Of a stretch of 62,075 nucleotides of DNA, positions 9,232 through 18,742 are shown piece after piece. Source of the DNA: an uncultured marine group I thaumarchaeote (GTDB lineage: Archaea; Thermoproteota; Nitrososphaeria; Nitrososphaerales; Nitrosopumilaceae); the NCBI GenBank assembly GCA_902514095.1, contig CABXPS010000001.1, positions 1-62,075 of the forward strand, in the 5' to 3' direction. Position numbers and translations under genes: made by a program. Positions within the stretch are counted from its first letter, which is position 1; each line of letters begins with the position of its first letter. Below the pieces are notes generated by a model. The model worked only from the letters and a program-made list of their open reading frames with translations. It was not told where the DNA came from and did not search any database.

Positions 9232-9327
9232 AGTCAGTCTCCATCGCCTTGGAGACTCTGTAAGTGTATTAACTAGTTTATGTGAGCATTGGGCTCTTCC
9301 AGCTAACACCGTGAGATGTCTCTGACT
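9232..9327 (+). ncRNA. candidate structured small RNA
   Basis: A GC-richer island in the 290-base gap before the vWA operon end. Complementary segments: AGTCAG 9232-9237 with CTGACT 9322-9327 closing the element; a clean 6-bp hairpin TCTCCA 9238-9243 with TGGAGA 9250-9255; GTGT 9264-9267 with ACAC 9306-9309; GAGC 9284-9287 with GCTC 9293-9296. A TATA-like TTTTTATAA lies near 9190 and a T-rich stretch follows the element (9336-9355), favouring the plus strand. I cannot assign it to tRNA, SRP, RNase P or a known riboswitch. Confidence 0.5.
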
Positions 9328-9449
9328 CGATAATACTTTTAGAATTATCTTTTTGTTAAAAATTAAATTTAAAAAAAATTACATACAGGTTTAATTTTTT
9401 CACTATGAATAGATCGTATATATTTAATTTTTATAATTAATTATTTTTC

Positions 9450-10412
9450 TTACGCTGCAATTCTATATCTTCCATAAATTATGTAAAAATCTATTAGAAG
9501 AAAAATGATCGCTGCTCCAATAAACCAATCTCTGATTGTTGATAATTCTTGTTCATACTCTATGTTAGAACTGAGATCTAATAATATTTGATTAAGTACC
9601 TCTTCATCTAATGATTTAAAATAATTTCCACCCGTCATATCTGAAATATTTCTAAGTGTTACTTCATCTAATTCTGCATACTGTGGTTCACCATAAATGT
9701 CATCTCGAAGATAAATCGGTTTTTCAGAACCAATACCTATTGTATGAATTTGTACATTATTTCTTATTGCATATTGTATTGCTTGTTCTGGGGAAACTAA
9801 TCCTGAATTTTGTATGCCATCACTTAGAAGAATGATTACTCTTTTTTTATCCAGTATTGAGGATACCATATCAATTCCTAATGATAAGCCATCCCCAATT
9901 GCAGTTGCTCCAGTACCTTGTTGAATTGAAGAAATTGAACTTAATGTTTTTTCTTTTACAGGTGTAAGATATGATATTGTACCTGCTCCACTTTCAAATA
10001 AAATAACTCCTACATTATTTTTTTCACTAATTTTTGTAACTAGTGATTTAACTGCATTTTTTGCAGCCTCTAGACGTGTTGGTTCATAATCTGATGCTGC
10101 CATACTTTCTGAACCATCTAAAACTATGCCTAAATTGACCCCTTTTTCTACTCCTTTAGTAACAATTTGAGGATTTGCTAATGCAATAATTATCAGAGAA
10201 AGAACAATTACTATTAGTACAAATGGAAGATGTTTTCTAGTTGAATTTTTTTTTACATTTGTTTCTTTAATTATTTTTAATGAACTAAATTCTAAAATTG
10301 TTTCTTTTTTATTTGAATTGTATTTCCAGTATACAAAAATTAAAATTGGAATTAATAAAAAAAGAAATAATGAATTAATGAATCCAAATTCCATTAGTTT
10401 TTCATCTTCCAC
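9450..10412 (-). CDS. membrane-anchored von Willebrand factor A protein (BatA/BatB-like)
   Basis: 320 residues with two N-terminal membrane segments (about 10-28 and 62-82), an external vWA domain, and a C-terminal membrane segment (WFIGAAIIFLLIDFYIIYG). The metal-ion-dependent adhesion site is complete: DGSES near residue 100, the Thr in GATAIGDG, and LSDG further on. vWA proteins of this type work with MoxR ATPases and DUF58 proteins in chaperoning or assembling envelope or metalloprotein complexes. It is the last gene of the moxR-DUF58-vWA operon and overlaps the DUF58 gene by 19 bases. The Met at residue 7 is an alternative start. Confidence 0.9.
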   Translation of the reverse strand: MEDEKLMEFGFINSLFLFLLIPILIFVYWKYNSNKKETILEFSSLKIIKETNVKKNSTRKHLPFVLIVIVLSLIIIALANPQIVTKGVEKGVNLGIVLDGSESMAASDYEPTRLEAAKNAVKSLVTKISEKNNVGVILFESGAGTISYLTPVKEKTLSSISSIQQGTGATAIGDGLSLGIDMVSSILDKKRVIILLSDGIQNSGLVSPEQAIQYAIRNNVQIHTIGIGSEKPIYLRDDIYGEPQYAELDEVTLRNISDMTGGNYFKSLDEEVLNQILLDLSSNIEYEQELSTIRDWFIGAAIIFLLIDFYIIYGRYRIAA

Positions 10413-11272
10413 TTGTTTCTAAAATATTTATTAATTGTAATATCAAATGATTCTTCATTACTAAGATTTATCATATCGATTCCAATTTTATTCATATTTT
10501 TTTGATTATTTTTCATTTTTTCTTCTACGATTTCTTTATATTGTTTTTGAAAATTTTTATTTGAAGTATTAACGAGTATTTGTTCCCCTGTTTCTGCATC
10601 TTCTAGATATGCATAACCAATTTCAGGTATTTCTTTTTCTTTTAAATCTGAAATATTAATTAAAGTAACTTGATGATGTAATTTTAAAAATTTTAACGGT
10701 TTATCATATGAATCTGAAATAAAATCTGAAATAATGTATATAACACTTTTTCTTTTTAATTTATTATTTAATGTTGTCAATGATTCCATTATGTTTGTTT
10801 TTTTACTTTTTGGTTTATAATCTAGTAATTCTTTAATAATTTTTAATAATTGTTTTTTACCTTTTTTTGAGGGGATAAATTTTTCTAATTTATCTGTAAA
10901 TATTCCTAATCCTATTTTATCATTATTTTTTAATGCTAAAAACATTAATGACACTGCAACTTCAAAACTCAAATCAAGTTTTGATTTCATAAATCCAAAA
11001 TTATTACTTGCAGATAAATCTAAAATTAAGTATACATTTAATTCATTTTCTTCAACAAATTCTTTAACAAACAGGTTATTGTGCCTAGCTGATACATTCC
11101 AATCAATTCTTTTGACATCATCTCCCGGGATGTATTCTCTAACTTCTGAAAATTCTATCCCTCCTCCCCTAAATTTTGAATTATATGCACCTGATTCAAT
11201 TCCTTCTACAAGATCCTTTGTTTGAATTTGCAGATTTTTTATCTGTGCTAATAATTCTGAAATTTTACTCAT
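10394..11272 (-). CDS. DUF58 domain protein
   Basis: 292-residue cytoplasmic protein. The DUF58 hallmark is present near residues 35-65: SEVREYIPGDDVKRIDW followed by N-S-A-R. A vWA-like Rossmann region follows (VYLILDLSASN, IYIISDF). Together with the MoxR ATPase 2 bases upstream and the vWA protein overlapping downstream it forms a standard MoxR/DUF58/vWA cassette, thought to remodel or insert cofactors into partner proteins. The specific client is not known. Confidence 0.9.
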   Translation of the reverse strand: MSKISELLAQIKNLQIQTKDLVEGIESGAYNSKFRGGGIEFSEVREYIPGDDVKRIDWNVSARHNNLFVKEFVEENELNVYLILDLSASNNFGFMKSKLDLSFEVAVSLMFLALKNNDKIGLGIFTDKLEKFIPSKKGKKQLLKIIKELLDYKPKSKKTNIMESLTTLNNKLKRKSVIYIISDFISDSYDKPLKFLKLHHQVTLINISDLKEKEIPEIGYAYLEDAETGEQILVNTSNKNFQKQYKEIVEEKMKNNQKNMNKIGIDMINLSNEESFDITINKYFRNKWKMKN

Positions 11273-11274
11273 TT

Positions 11275-12282
11275 TTATGGTGAGGAAATTTTTTCAAGAA
11301 TTATATCAATGACTTTATCTGTGTTTATTTCATCTGCCTCCGCCTCAAATGTGAGAATTAATCTGTGACGTAGCACTTCATGAGCTATTTCCTTGATATC
11401 TTCTGGAATTACATACCCTCTTCCATTAATCATTGCATTTGCTTTAGCTGCTCTTATTAACCAAATTGAGGCTCTAGGTGATGCCCCAAATTCTATAATA
11501 TTATTTAAATCTAAATTATATTTATCTGGATTTCTTGTTGCATCTATGATACTAGCAACATATTTTAAAATTATATTATCGGCATAAATTTCTGCATTAA
11601 ATTTTTGCATTTCAAGTATTTCTTTTGATTGTAGTATGGGATTAATTTTAATTTCTAAATTTCCTGTGTTTCTTTCAATAATTTTTATTTCCTGTTCCTT
11701 TGTTGGATATGTGATTAGGATCTTTAGCGCAAATCGGTCAACTTGTGCTTCAGGAAGTTTGTACGTTCCTTCATTTTCAATTGGATTTTGAGTTGCAAGA
11801 ACTAAAAATGGTTTATTTAATTGAAAAGTTTCTCCATGGATACTTACCTGTTTTTCTTGCATTGCTTCTAACAATGCTGATTGAACTTTTGGTGGGGCCC
11901 TATTGATTTCATCAGCTAATATAAAATTATGAAAAATTGGTCCTTTTTGAATTTCAAATGTACCTGAATTACTTTTGTAAATTTTTGTACCTAGAATATC
12001 TGCTGGAAGTAAATCTGGTGTAAATTGTATTCTAACATTATTTACACTAAAAATTTCTGCCATTGTTTTTATCATTAGAGTTTTAGCTAATCCTGGAACA
12101 CTTTCTAGTAATACATGTCCATCAGAAATAATTGAAATAATAATTTTTTTAATTATATCATTTTGCCCTACAATATTTTTTTGTGCTTCATCTATTACTT
12201 TTGAAATTATTTGTGAATACTTTAAAGAAATTTCTGTTAATTCCTTAATTTTTTTATCTGAGAGCGTAAGATTTTGTTCCAA
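11275..12282 (-). CDS. MoxR-family AAA+ ATPase
   Basis: 335 residues. Walker A in the MoxR form (ESVPGLAKTLM, G-x-x-x-A-K-T), Walker B LADEINRAPPK, sensor 1 region LATQNPIENEGTY, and the arginine-containing PEAQVDRF segment are all visible; the C-terminal lid follows (GASPRASIWLI). MoxR ATPases act as chaperones for vWA-bearing partner complexes. It is first in the operon, with the DUF58 gene starting 2 bases after its stop. The gene diverges from 12460; the 177-base gap holds both promoters. Confidence 0.93.
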   Translation of the reverse strand: MEQNLTLSDKKIKELTEISLKYSQIISKVIDEAQKNIVGQNDIIKKIIISIISDGHVLLESVPGLAKTLMIKTMAEIFSVNNVRIQFTPDLLPADILGTKIYKSNSGTFEIQKGPIFHNFILADEINRAPPKVQSALLEAMQEKQVSIHGETFQLNKPFLVLATQNPIENEGTYKLPEAQVDRFALKILITYPTKEQEIKIIERNTGNLEIKINPILQSKEILEMQKFNAEIYADNIILKYVASIIDATRNPDKYNLDLNNIIEFGASPRASIWLIRAAKANAMINGRGYVIPEDIKEIAHEVLRHRLILTFEAEADEINTDKVIDIILEKISSP

Positions 12283-12459
12283 TTTAATTATTGTAAATAA
12301 TTCGGTTTTTTAAATTTTTGATTTAGTTAGTAAATATATGTTAGAATTCATTTTATGGTTATATTATATAAATCAAAAATGATTTTTCGATATTATTTTT
12401 ATATCTTCGACGAATGTACCAATGTTTATTTTATGGATTATCTGCTAAAAAATTAAGTA

Positions 12460-13779
12460 TTGACTCCTTATTGGATTTTTATTATATTTTTAATCTCATT
12501 TGGTTTAACGGATACTATTTTTGCAGAACCTGTAGATCTTGAAATTGATTGGATAATTGAAGGTCAGATTCCACCTACCCAATCTGAAATTAATACTGAA
12601 TCTGATATTGAAAATGATTCAATAATTGAAGAACAAATTAATAATTTTCTTTTTCCTCAAAATAAAATTTCTGAGAATGTTGCAGAAGATTTCATTACTG
12701 GTAGTGGATACATGATTGCTGGTCGTGAGATAAGTATTGATTCTAAAGAAGGTCAATTACTTAATCAAATTTTAATTGAACAAAGGGAAATAAACAAAGA
12801 TAATTTTTTTCATATGATAAAATATCTTGATCGATATTCTGATGGATATGTTGAACTTGCTGAAGCTCTTCTAGATCCTGTTAGACAACAAAATTATCAA
12901 CAGAATGGGTTGGTACGAGACTATAATATTAATTCCAATTTAGAATATTTCTTAATTGAACGTGGATATGATTTAGATGATTTAGAATCTATTCCTAACA
13001 ATGCCTTTTCTCCTACAAATTATGATGCAGTACGTATTGCTGCTGCAAATTCAGGTATTGATTCAATTGATCTTAGAGAGTTACTTCCTAACTATGTAAA
13101 ACCGGATTCAAAAGTTTTACATGATGAAATGATTCGTAAATTATCTGAACAAACAGCAAGTGTATATGATTCAATTTTATCTAGTAAATTTGAAATTTCT
13201 GTTAAGCAAAGTCCTGATTTAACAAATACTATTACTGATAATTTATTTGATGACTTTCAATTTGTGAATACTAAATTTGAAAATACTCAACATGTAATTG
13301 ATTCATTAGACAAATCTGAAATTTTCTTAGCAATTAATCCAACATATGAATATCCACTTTTAATTTTTATTTCAATAACTATAGTTATTGGATTAATTAT
13401 TTTTGGTTATTTATTATATAAAAAATCTTTAGTCAAAGATTCGTTAAATCTTGTAACCGTACCTACATCAATTAATTATATAGAAAATACACATAATATG
13501 ATCATCTCATCTAAAAAACTATTTAGAAACAATTCTCCCAAATATGCATTTGAAAAATTCAGTCAGGCAATTAGATATTATTATTCCCATAAATTACAAA
13601 TTAATCTAGATTTAACAACTAGTGATATGATATTTGAACTTGAAAAATCTAACATCAGTAATTTTGATGATGTTAGAAAATGGCTTTTATTATGTGGTCA
13701 AGTTGAATTTGTAAGGCACAAATCTACACAAAAAGAATTCTTAAATGCATTAGATTCATTTTCAAAATCTATTTCTTAA
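12460..13779 (+). CDS. exported single-pass membrane protein, DUF4129-like C-terminus
   Basis: 439 residues from a TTG start. TTG is preferred because ATTTTATGG near 12429-12437 is about 27 bases upstream, a leaderless-promoter spacing, and the protein then begins with a good signal peptide (IFIIFLISFGLTDTIFA). An acidic external domain runs to about residue 300, then one membrane helix (LLIFISITIVIGLIIFGYLL), then a cytoplasmic ~100-residue helical domain resembling the DUF4129 tails found near MoxR/vWA genes. It is divergent from the MoxR operon and probably part of the same envelope system. Its stop shares TTAA with the convergent gene. Confidence 0.75.
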   Translation: MTPYWIFIIFLISFGLTDTIFAEPVDLEIDWIIEGQIPPTQSEINTESDIENDSIIEEQINNFLFPQNKISENVAEDFITGSGYMIAGREISIDSKEGQLLNQILIEQREINKDNFFHMIKYLDRYSDGYVELAEALLDPVRQQNYQQNGLVRDYNINSNLEYFLIERGYDLDDLESIPNNAFSPTNYDAVRIAAANSGIDSIDLRELLPNYVKPDSKVLHDEMIRKLSEQTASVYDSILSSKFEISVKQSPDLTNTITDNLFDDFQFVNTKFENTQHVIDSLDKSEIFLAINPTYEYPLLIFISITIVIGLIIFGYLLYKKSLVKDSLNLVTVPTSINYIENTHNMIISSKKLFRNNSPKYAFEKFSQAIRYYYSHKLQINLDLTTSDMIFELEKSNISNFDDVRKWLLLCGQVEFVRHKSTQKEFLNALDSFSKSIS

Positions 13780-14906
13780 TTTTTCACTTTAATTGTACAC
13801 GTTGAAAATGATTCATCGATTTTTGTATTTCCTAAGAATCTTTTTGTTTCGAATTCATTTATTTCCAATAAATTTACAGTATTTTTAAAAATAATGTTTC
13901 GTTCATAATCTAAAAATAAAATTTCTAAAATAATTTTATCTTTTTTAATTTGATTGTTATTGAATTGACCTGAAATTGTGATTAATCCAAATTCATCTTT
14001 ATTGCATGCAAAATTTTGAATTCCATATTTTTTATCTTTCTCTATGTCTGGCAGTCTATTTTCAATGTGTTCTTTTTTGATATCTTTTTCAAGTTTTCTT
14101 TTATTTTCTTCCTTTTCTTTATTAGATTCTAAAATTTCAAATAATTGATAATCACTTTCTATTTCTTTCTTTTTTTCAATATTTTTCAATATTTCCTCTA
14201 CTATTCTTGTTGTCATCTCGTCTTGATTTATTTGAAGTTTTTTTGAGTCTGTTTTTAATTTATTGTAACTAAAATGTTCTTGATATTTATCATAAATTAC
14301 ACTTTGTACTACATATTCATCAGTTATACAAAGTGTAACTGCTCCCTCTGTAGAATAATTAAACATACAATCTACCTCTTTACTTGGTGATCCTATCAAG
14401 TACGCATTCTCAAAAATTTCTTCTATGGTGGAGCTTGTTATTTCATCCCAATAATTTTCTAATTCATACATGTCATCATATTTGATGATTTCAATTTGAA
14501 TTATAGGTATTTTGTATTTGTTATTTATTGGATCATACACTCTTGTTATGTCTCTAAGTACCGCAGTTGTTGTTTCAATGTCGACTTCTTCATCTAATGT
14601 AGATTGGGTATCCACATATTTCCAAATTGTTCTAAGTGTGATTTCTTCAAGTCTATTTTCTGTTGGTAATAATTTTATTAACTTATTTGATTTTTTTTTA
14701 ATTTTTGGCTCTTCCTCTATTTTCTCTTCCTCTATTTTCTCTTCCTCTTCAACTTCTTTCTCTATAATTTTTCTTTTGTAGTTTTCAGCTGCTTTTAGTA
14801 CTTCTTCCTCTCTTTTTTCTTTCTCATCTGCTTCTGCAAATACTATTTGTTGTAATGAAAATATAATTAAAAATGAAAAAATGAGAAATATTCCAAGTTT
14901 TTTCAT
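13776..14906 (-). CDS. exported Glu/Lys-rich coiled-coil protein
   Basis: 376 residues with a signal peptide (IFLIFSFLIIFSLQQIVFA). Residues ~25-75 are almost only Glu, Lys and Ile, with a short internal tandem repeat (EEEEKIEEEKIEEE), probably a charged coiled coil. A mixed alpha/beta domain follows; three or four cysteines late in the protein (DCMFNYS, LCITDE, FACNK, STCTIK) suggest disulfides outside the cell. The C-terminal ~80 residues look like a beta-sandwich. Family not recognised. The stop codon overlaps the convergent gene by 4 bases. Confidence 0.65.
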   Translation of the reverse strand: MKKLGIFLIFSFLIIFSLQQIVFAEADEKEKREEEVLKAAENYKRKIIEKEVEEEEKIEEEKIEEEPKIKKKSNKLIKLLPTENRLEEITLRTIWKYVDTQSTLDEEVDIETTTAVLRDITRVYDPINNKYKIPIIQIEIIKYDDMYELENYWDEITSSTIEEIFENAYLIGSPSKEVDCMFNYSTEGAVTLCITDEYVVQSVIYDKYQEHFSYNKLKTDSKKLQINQDEMTTRIVEEILKNIEKKKEIESDYQLFEILESNKEKEENKRKLEKDIKKEHIENRLPDIEKDKKYGIQNFACNKDEFGLITISGQFNNNQIKKDKIILEILFLDYERNIIFKNTVNLLEINEFETKRFLGNTKIDESFSTCTIKVKN

Positions 14907-15000
14907 AATGGTTTAATTATTTTTAAATATTAATATTAAATTGGTACAAATACCGAATGTACCATTTGTCTTTTATTACCCACTACTTGTTTTGAATTAA

Positions 15001-16530
15001 ATGAATAAATTTCAAATAATTACATTTGTACTGTTAACTGGTTTTGTATTATCTGTACCTCTAGCCGCAATTAGTGCTAATGCTACTCCTGATAACCCTT
15101 GGACAAGTACATACAAAACACCTGGTGTAATAATGAAATTTTGTCAAAATGCTGCAACAACAATGCAAGATTGTGATGAGAAATATGATGGATATACTTG
15201 GACTGATAGAATTTATGTTTTAATTTATGCTAATGGATATAATTATGATTCCGGTAAAATTGATACAATAGGCAAAGATCAAGGAAGTGGAAATATCAAA
15301 GTAACCACAAGAGATTCTTCTTCTACTAATGTGATATTTTCAGAAACTGGTCCTGACACTGGAGTATTTTTGGGAGTAGTCAAAATGACTGGGCAAATGA
15401 GCCATGCTGTACATGTTGAAAATGGTGTTACTGTAAAAGCAATGGGAATGAACATGGATAATTATACTCCTGGTAGTTGTACTCAAATGCAAATAAACAT
15501 GGGAATGTGTTCTGTTGGTATTGGAAATAGTTCACATGATTGGGCTGTGAAATTAAAAACAGACCTTCAAGATGGTGCAGTAACTGTTGCTTGGGAGGTC
15601 AATGAGGATATACATGTTGTAAAGAGTGCAACATGGGAATGGAGAATGGGAGAAATTGAATTTGACAAAGAACAATTTAGTATAGGCGAACCTATAACTT
15701 TCAAATTACATGATGCAGATTTATGGGTTCATCATGGAGACTTTCATACATACTACATACATGCTTGGTCTGACTCTGATGCTGCAGGAATTTATGTTCC
15801 TGTACAATTTACTGCTAATCATGATCACGGTGGTAGTTTAGGTGGTGGGGATACTAGTAATGTACAATTATCTGAACCTGCATCATCATCATTGATAAAA
15901 TATACTCCTGATGGTGAATACAAATTATACTTTTGGTGGCAACCTGGTGGAGTTATTGGGGTTGACAAAGATTATTCTATTAATTTAATGGTACATGATG
16001 GACTTACTGATATTATGCAAAGTAAGCTAACTTATGGTATGGAAATCTGGTTAAATGGCGAATTAATTGAGAAAAGAACTGAAAAATTTGCTGGAGATGG
16101 ACATGCAGTTGAACCAGTTCGTTTTGATCAGCGAGGAACTGCAAAAATTGTAATCACTAATATCTTTGATTCTGATGTTTCACAAGACTTTTCATTTCAA
16201 GTTGCCCCTGAAGCAATAGTCAAACAAGTAGTTGGTAAGCACTCTGCCTTTGCAGAGGGTAATATTCCTGAAGATTGGAAAGGTAGGATTCATGGACACT
16301 ATGTCGATGAATTAGTTGGTTCATTTGATGTAACATTTTCCAATCATTCATTTGATAAAAATAGTCTCAGAGTAAGTGATGGTGATGGCATTTATGTTGA
16401 ATATGAGGATAGAACATTGCCTGAAGATAATGAAGGATTACTTGGAGGTCCATATACTAGTGCTGATCAAATAGACATTAGAGCACACACATTCGTATTT
16501 GATCATCTGGTGGGAATGACTACTCCTTAA
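15001..16530 (+). CDS. secreted His-rich beta-sandwich protein, S-layer-like
   Basis: 509 residues with a signal peptide (cleavage probably after ISANA). The region FSETGPDTGVFLGVVKMTG resembles the Ig-like repeats of thaumarchaeal surface proteins. The middle is rich in His, Trp and Asp (LWVHHGDFHTYYIHAW, NHDHGG), consistent with metal binding, possibly copper; this is inference. No C-terminal anchor or PEFG signal is seen, so it may be released or bound to the envelope non-covalently. A TATA-like CTTTTATTA about 26 bases before the ATG indicates a leaderless transcript. The related secreted gene at 16560 follows after 30 bases and is probably co-transcribed. Confidence 0.75.
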   Translation: MNKFQIITFVLLTGFVLSVPLAAISANATPDNPWTSTYKTPGVIMKFCQNAATTMQDCDEKYDGYTWTDRIYVLIYANGYNYDSGKIDTIGKDQGSGNIKVTTRDSSSTNVIFSETGPDTGVFLGVVKMTGQMSHAVHVENGVTVKAMGMNMDNYTPGSCTQMQINMGMCSVGIGNSSHDWAVKLKTDLQDGAVTVAWEVNEDIHVVKSATWEWRMGEIEFDKEQFSIGEPITFKLHDADLWVHHGDFHTYYIHAWSDSDAAGIYVPVQFTANHDHGGSLGGGDTSNVQLSEPASSSLIKYTPDGEYKLYFWWQPGGVIGVDKDYSINLMVHDGLTDIMQSKLTYGMEIWLNGELIEKRTEKFAGDGHAVEPVRFDQRGTAKIVITNIFDSDVSQDFSFQVAPEAIVKQVVGKHSAFAEGNIPEDWKGRIHGHYVDELVGSFDVTFSNHSFDKNSLRVSDGDGIYVEYEDRTLPEDNEGLLGGPYTSADQIDIRAHTFVFDHLVGMTTP

Positions 16531-16559
16531 TCCTAATTTAATTAATGTATTTTTAAAAA

Positions 16560-18428
16560 ATGAATAATTTAAAATTATTTTCATTTTTATTTTTATTTAT
16601 TTTTATTTTAAGTTCATTCAGTTCTGCATATGCACATGGATTAGGTACTGTTGAAAGTGATATTCAATTCTTTAATGATAATTATTTTAAAGTTAAAGTT
16701 CAAACTACTCCCGATGTTTTAACTGGCGATGAATCTGAAATTGGATTTAAAATTATGACAATTAATCATGATCAGAATAACATTGTATCAAATATTGAAT
16801 ATTTCATAAATATATTAGATCCTAAGACTGGCAAATCTATTTTATCCTTTAATGGATATTCTCCTGATAATTCATTTAATGCAAAAATTATTCCTTCGTC
16901 CCAGGTATCCATATCTGGTGATGAAGCAGAAAATGACTTTTGGATTGGCTCAAATTCAAATCCGTTGATAATTGAGGCTCCTTTGTTTACTCAAGGCGGA
17001 TTGGTTCAGGTTAACATTGACATTTTGTCTATTAATTCAGAATCTATTCCTAGACCTCCATCATTTGAAACCTTGTTGACTATTGGAGAATACATCCCAT
17101 TTGAAATAACTATTGATAAAAAATATGATTTGATGTTTGCAACTTATTTTGATAAAATAGATGAATTTCATTATGATTCAAAAAATAAAAAATTAATTGC
17201 TGACATGCCATTTAATTGGGATCCGAATTTTATTAAAAAAATTCCATATGTTCATGCTGAATATTATATTCCAAAATCTATGGGTGTTTTTAATAATCAT
17301 GAAATATTGATGACTGTGAATGAAGTTTCTATTTTAGGAACTATTGATCGTTCTGGAGATGATGAAATTGTTGTTCATTTTTTAATACCTACAAAAAAAT
17401 TATTAAAATTATATAATGAAATTCCTTCTGATACTAATGATAGAATAATTTTTGGACTAACTTCTGGAAAAATACGTGATGTGCAAAAGGATAATGCATC
17501 ATTAGAATTAGGTGATAAAATGATTATATTGTCTTCTCAGGAAGATTGGAAATTTCATTTGACTTTAACTCCTGAAGGTAAAATAAACCCTAAAAATGAA
17601 ATTAATATTAATTTAGAATTTCGTGATCCTATAACTAACATCATTATTCCTCAAATTACATATGATCTTGACATACTTCTTAATGGAAAAGAAATAGAAT
17701 CATTTCGTAATTTAGAAACTCTTAGTGGTACAGATTCTGTTCCTGTAATTTTTGATAATACTGGATCTGTAATATTACAAATTTCAAATGTTAATAATTT
17801 TGATACGTCTGGCGAATTCTCATTTCAAGTTACTGAGCCTGCAACTGAAATTATTTTTGATAAAATCGTTGAAATTGCTCTAAATTCATCAATTCCTGGT
17901 TGTGAATTAAATGATTCATGTTATTCTCCATATACTCAAAAATTATCTGATGGCCAAATCATTTTATGGAAAAATAATGATTCAACTGCACATACAGTTA
18001 CTTCTGGTAATCCGCAAGCCGGTAAATCTAATATTTTTGATAGTGGGATAATATCTCCACAAAATAATTTTTTACATAAATTTAATGATTTGGGTTCATT
18101 TTCATATTACTGTGAATTACATCCTTGGATGATTGGAATTATTTCTGTAAGTGATTCTGAAGTTCCTTCATGGATTAAAAATAATGCAGGTTGGTGGGCT
18201 GAAGGAACAATTGACGATGATTCATTCATCACTGGATTAGAATACTTGATTGAAAATGATATTTTAATTATTTTATCCCAAACTAATTCCTCTAATTTTA
18301 TTGAAAATAAAATCCCTTCATGGATTAAAAATAATGCAGGTTGGTGGGCTGAAGGAACAATTGACGAAAATGATTTTCTAGTTGGAATTGAATGGTTAGT
18401 ATCAAATGGAATCATTCATATCAAATAA
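16560..18428 (+). CDS. secreted protein with plastocyanin-like copper domain and WWAEG repeats
   Basis: 622 residues. A signal peptide (to about AYA-H) precedes a ~410-residue region with beta-sandwich character sharing features with the upstream neighbour (an internal ILLNGKEIE segment, a terminal SFQV strand). A cupredoxin domain follows (about residues 450-540): HTVTSG supplies one His, and YYCELHPWMIG supplies Cys, His and Met, the four type 1 copper ligands. Two copies of a repeat PSWIKNNAGWWAEGTID end the protein; this repeat is typical of exported thaumarchaeal proteins. Likely an extracellular electron-transfer or copper-storage protein; blue copper proteins are abundant in ammonia oxidisers. 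Confidence 0.88.
   Translation: MNNLKLFSFLFLFIFILSSFSSAYAHGLGTVESDIQFFNDNYFKVKVQTTPDVLTGDESEIGFKIMTINHDQNNIVSNIEYFINILDPKTGKSILSFNGYSPDNSFNAKIIPSSQVSISGDEAENDFWIGSNSNPLIIEAPLFTQGGLVQVNIDILSINSESIPRPPSFETLLTIGEYIPFEITIDKKYDLMFATYFDKIDEFHYDSKNKKLIADMPFNWDPNFIKKIPYVHAEYYIPKSMGVFNNHEILMTVNEVSILGTIDRSGDDEIVVHFLIPTKKLLKLYNEIPSDTNDRIIFGLTSGKIRDVQKDNASLELGDKMIILSSQEDWKFHLTLTPEGKINPKNEININLEFRDPITNIIIPQITYDLDILLNGKEIESFRNLETLSGTDSVPVIFDNTGSVILQISNVNNFDTSGEFSFQVTEPATEIIFDKIVEIALNSSIPGCELNDSCYSPYTQKLSDGQIILWKNNDSTAHTVTSGNPQAGKSNIFDSGIISPQNNFLHKFNDLGSFSYYCELHPWMIGIISVSDSEVPSWIKNNAGWWAEGTIDDDSFITGLEYLIENDILIILSQTNSSNFIENKIPSWIKNNAGWWAEGTIDENDFLVGIEWLVSNGIIHIK
18165..18217 (+). repeat. 53-base direct repeat, copy 1, inside cupredoxin gene
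   Basis: Identical over 53 bases to 18315-18367, offset exactly 150 bases (50 codons). It encodes the PSWIKNNAGWW repeat. Identity includes silent positions, so the copies were recently duplicated or are kept alike by gene conversion. Confidence 0.95.
18315..18367 (+). repeat. 53-base direct repeat, copy 2, inside cupredoxin gene
   Basis: Second copy of the 18165-18217 repeat; the flanking bases diverge at once on both sides, so only the WWAEG core is identical at DNA level. Confidence 0.95.
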
Positions 18429-18431
18429 ATT

Positions 18432-18629
18432 CTAATCGTTACGTGAACAACCACATTTAACATAAACCACTTTGAATTCTCCACCTGTTTTGATGTTATG
18501 TGACATTGGTTTGTTACAATATTGACATTCTATTACACCATGATATTCTTCTACTGGAACCACTTCATATTCCCATGATTTTTTCTTACTATCCCAATAT
18601 ACTGAATTAATCTCAGTTGGTGTATCCAT
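18432..18629 (-). CDS. small zinc-binding protein, 65 aa
   Basis: Cys-x2-Cys (CQYCNKP) at about residue 35 and Cys-x-Cys (KCGCSRND) at the end form a likely zinc ribbon; aromatic residues in the N-terminal half suggest a small beta domain. No family recognised. It converges on the cupredoxin gene with only 3 bases between stops. Confidence 0.65.
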   Translation of the reverse strand: MDTPTEINSVYWDSKKKSWEYEVVPVEEYHGVIECQYCNKPMSHNIKTGGEFKVVYVKCGCSRND

Positions 18630-18742
18630 ACTATAAAATTACTACAAATTTGTTTAATTAATTTTTTGAACGAATTGATTTCCAAATAAATGTCTAAAAA
18701 TCATCAATTAACTCGTAAATAGGGCTATTTTATCAAGAAATT

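Noticed and set aside
14512-14781. Serine-rich 89-codon plus-strand frame
   Set aside because: Antisense of the Glu/Lys-rich coiled-coil region of 13776-14906; serine runs arise from GAA/GAG codons read backwards.
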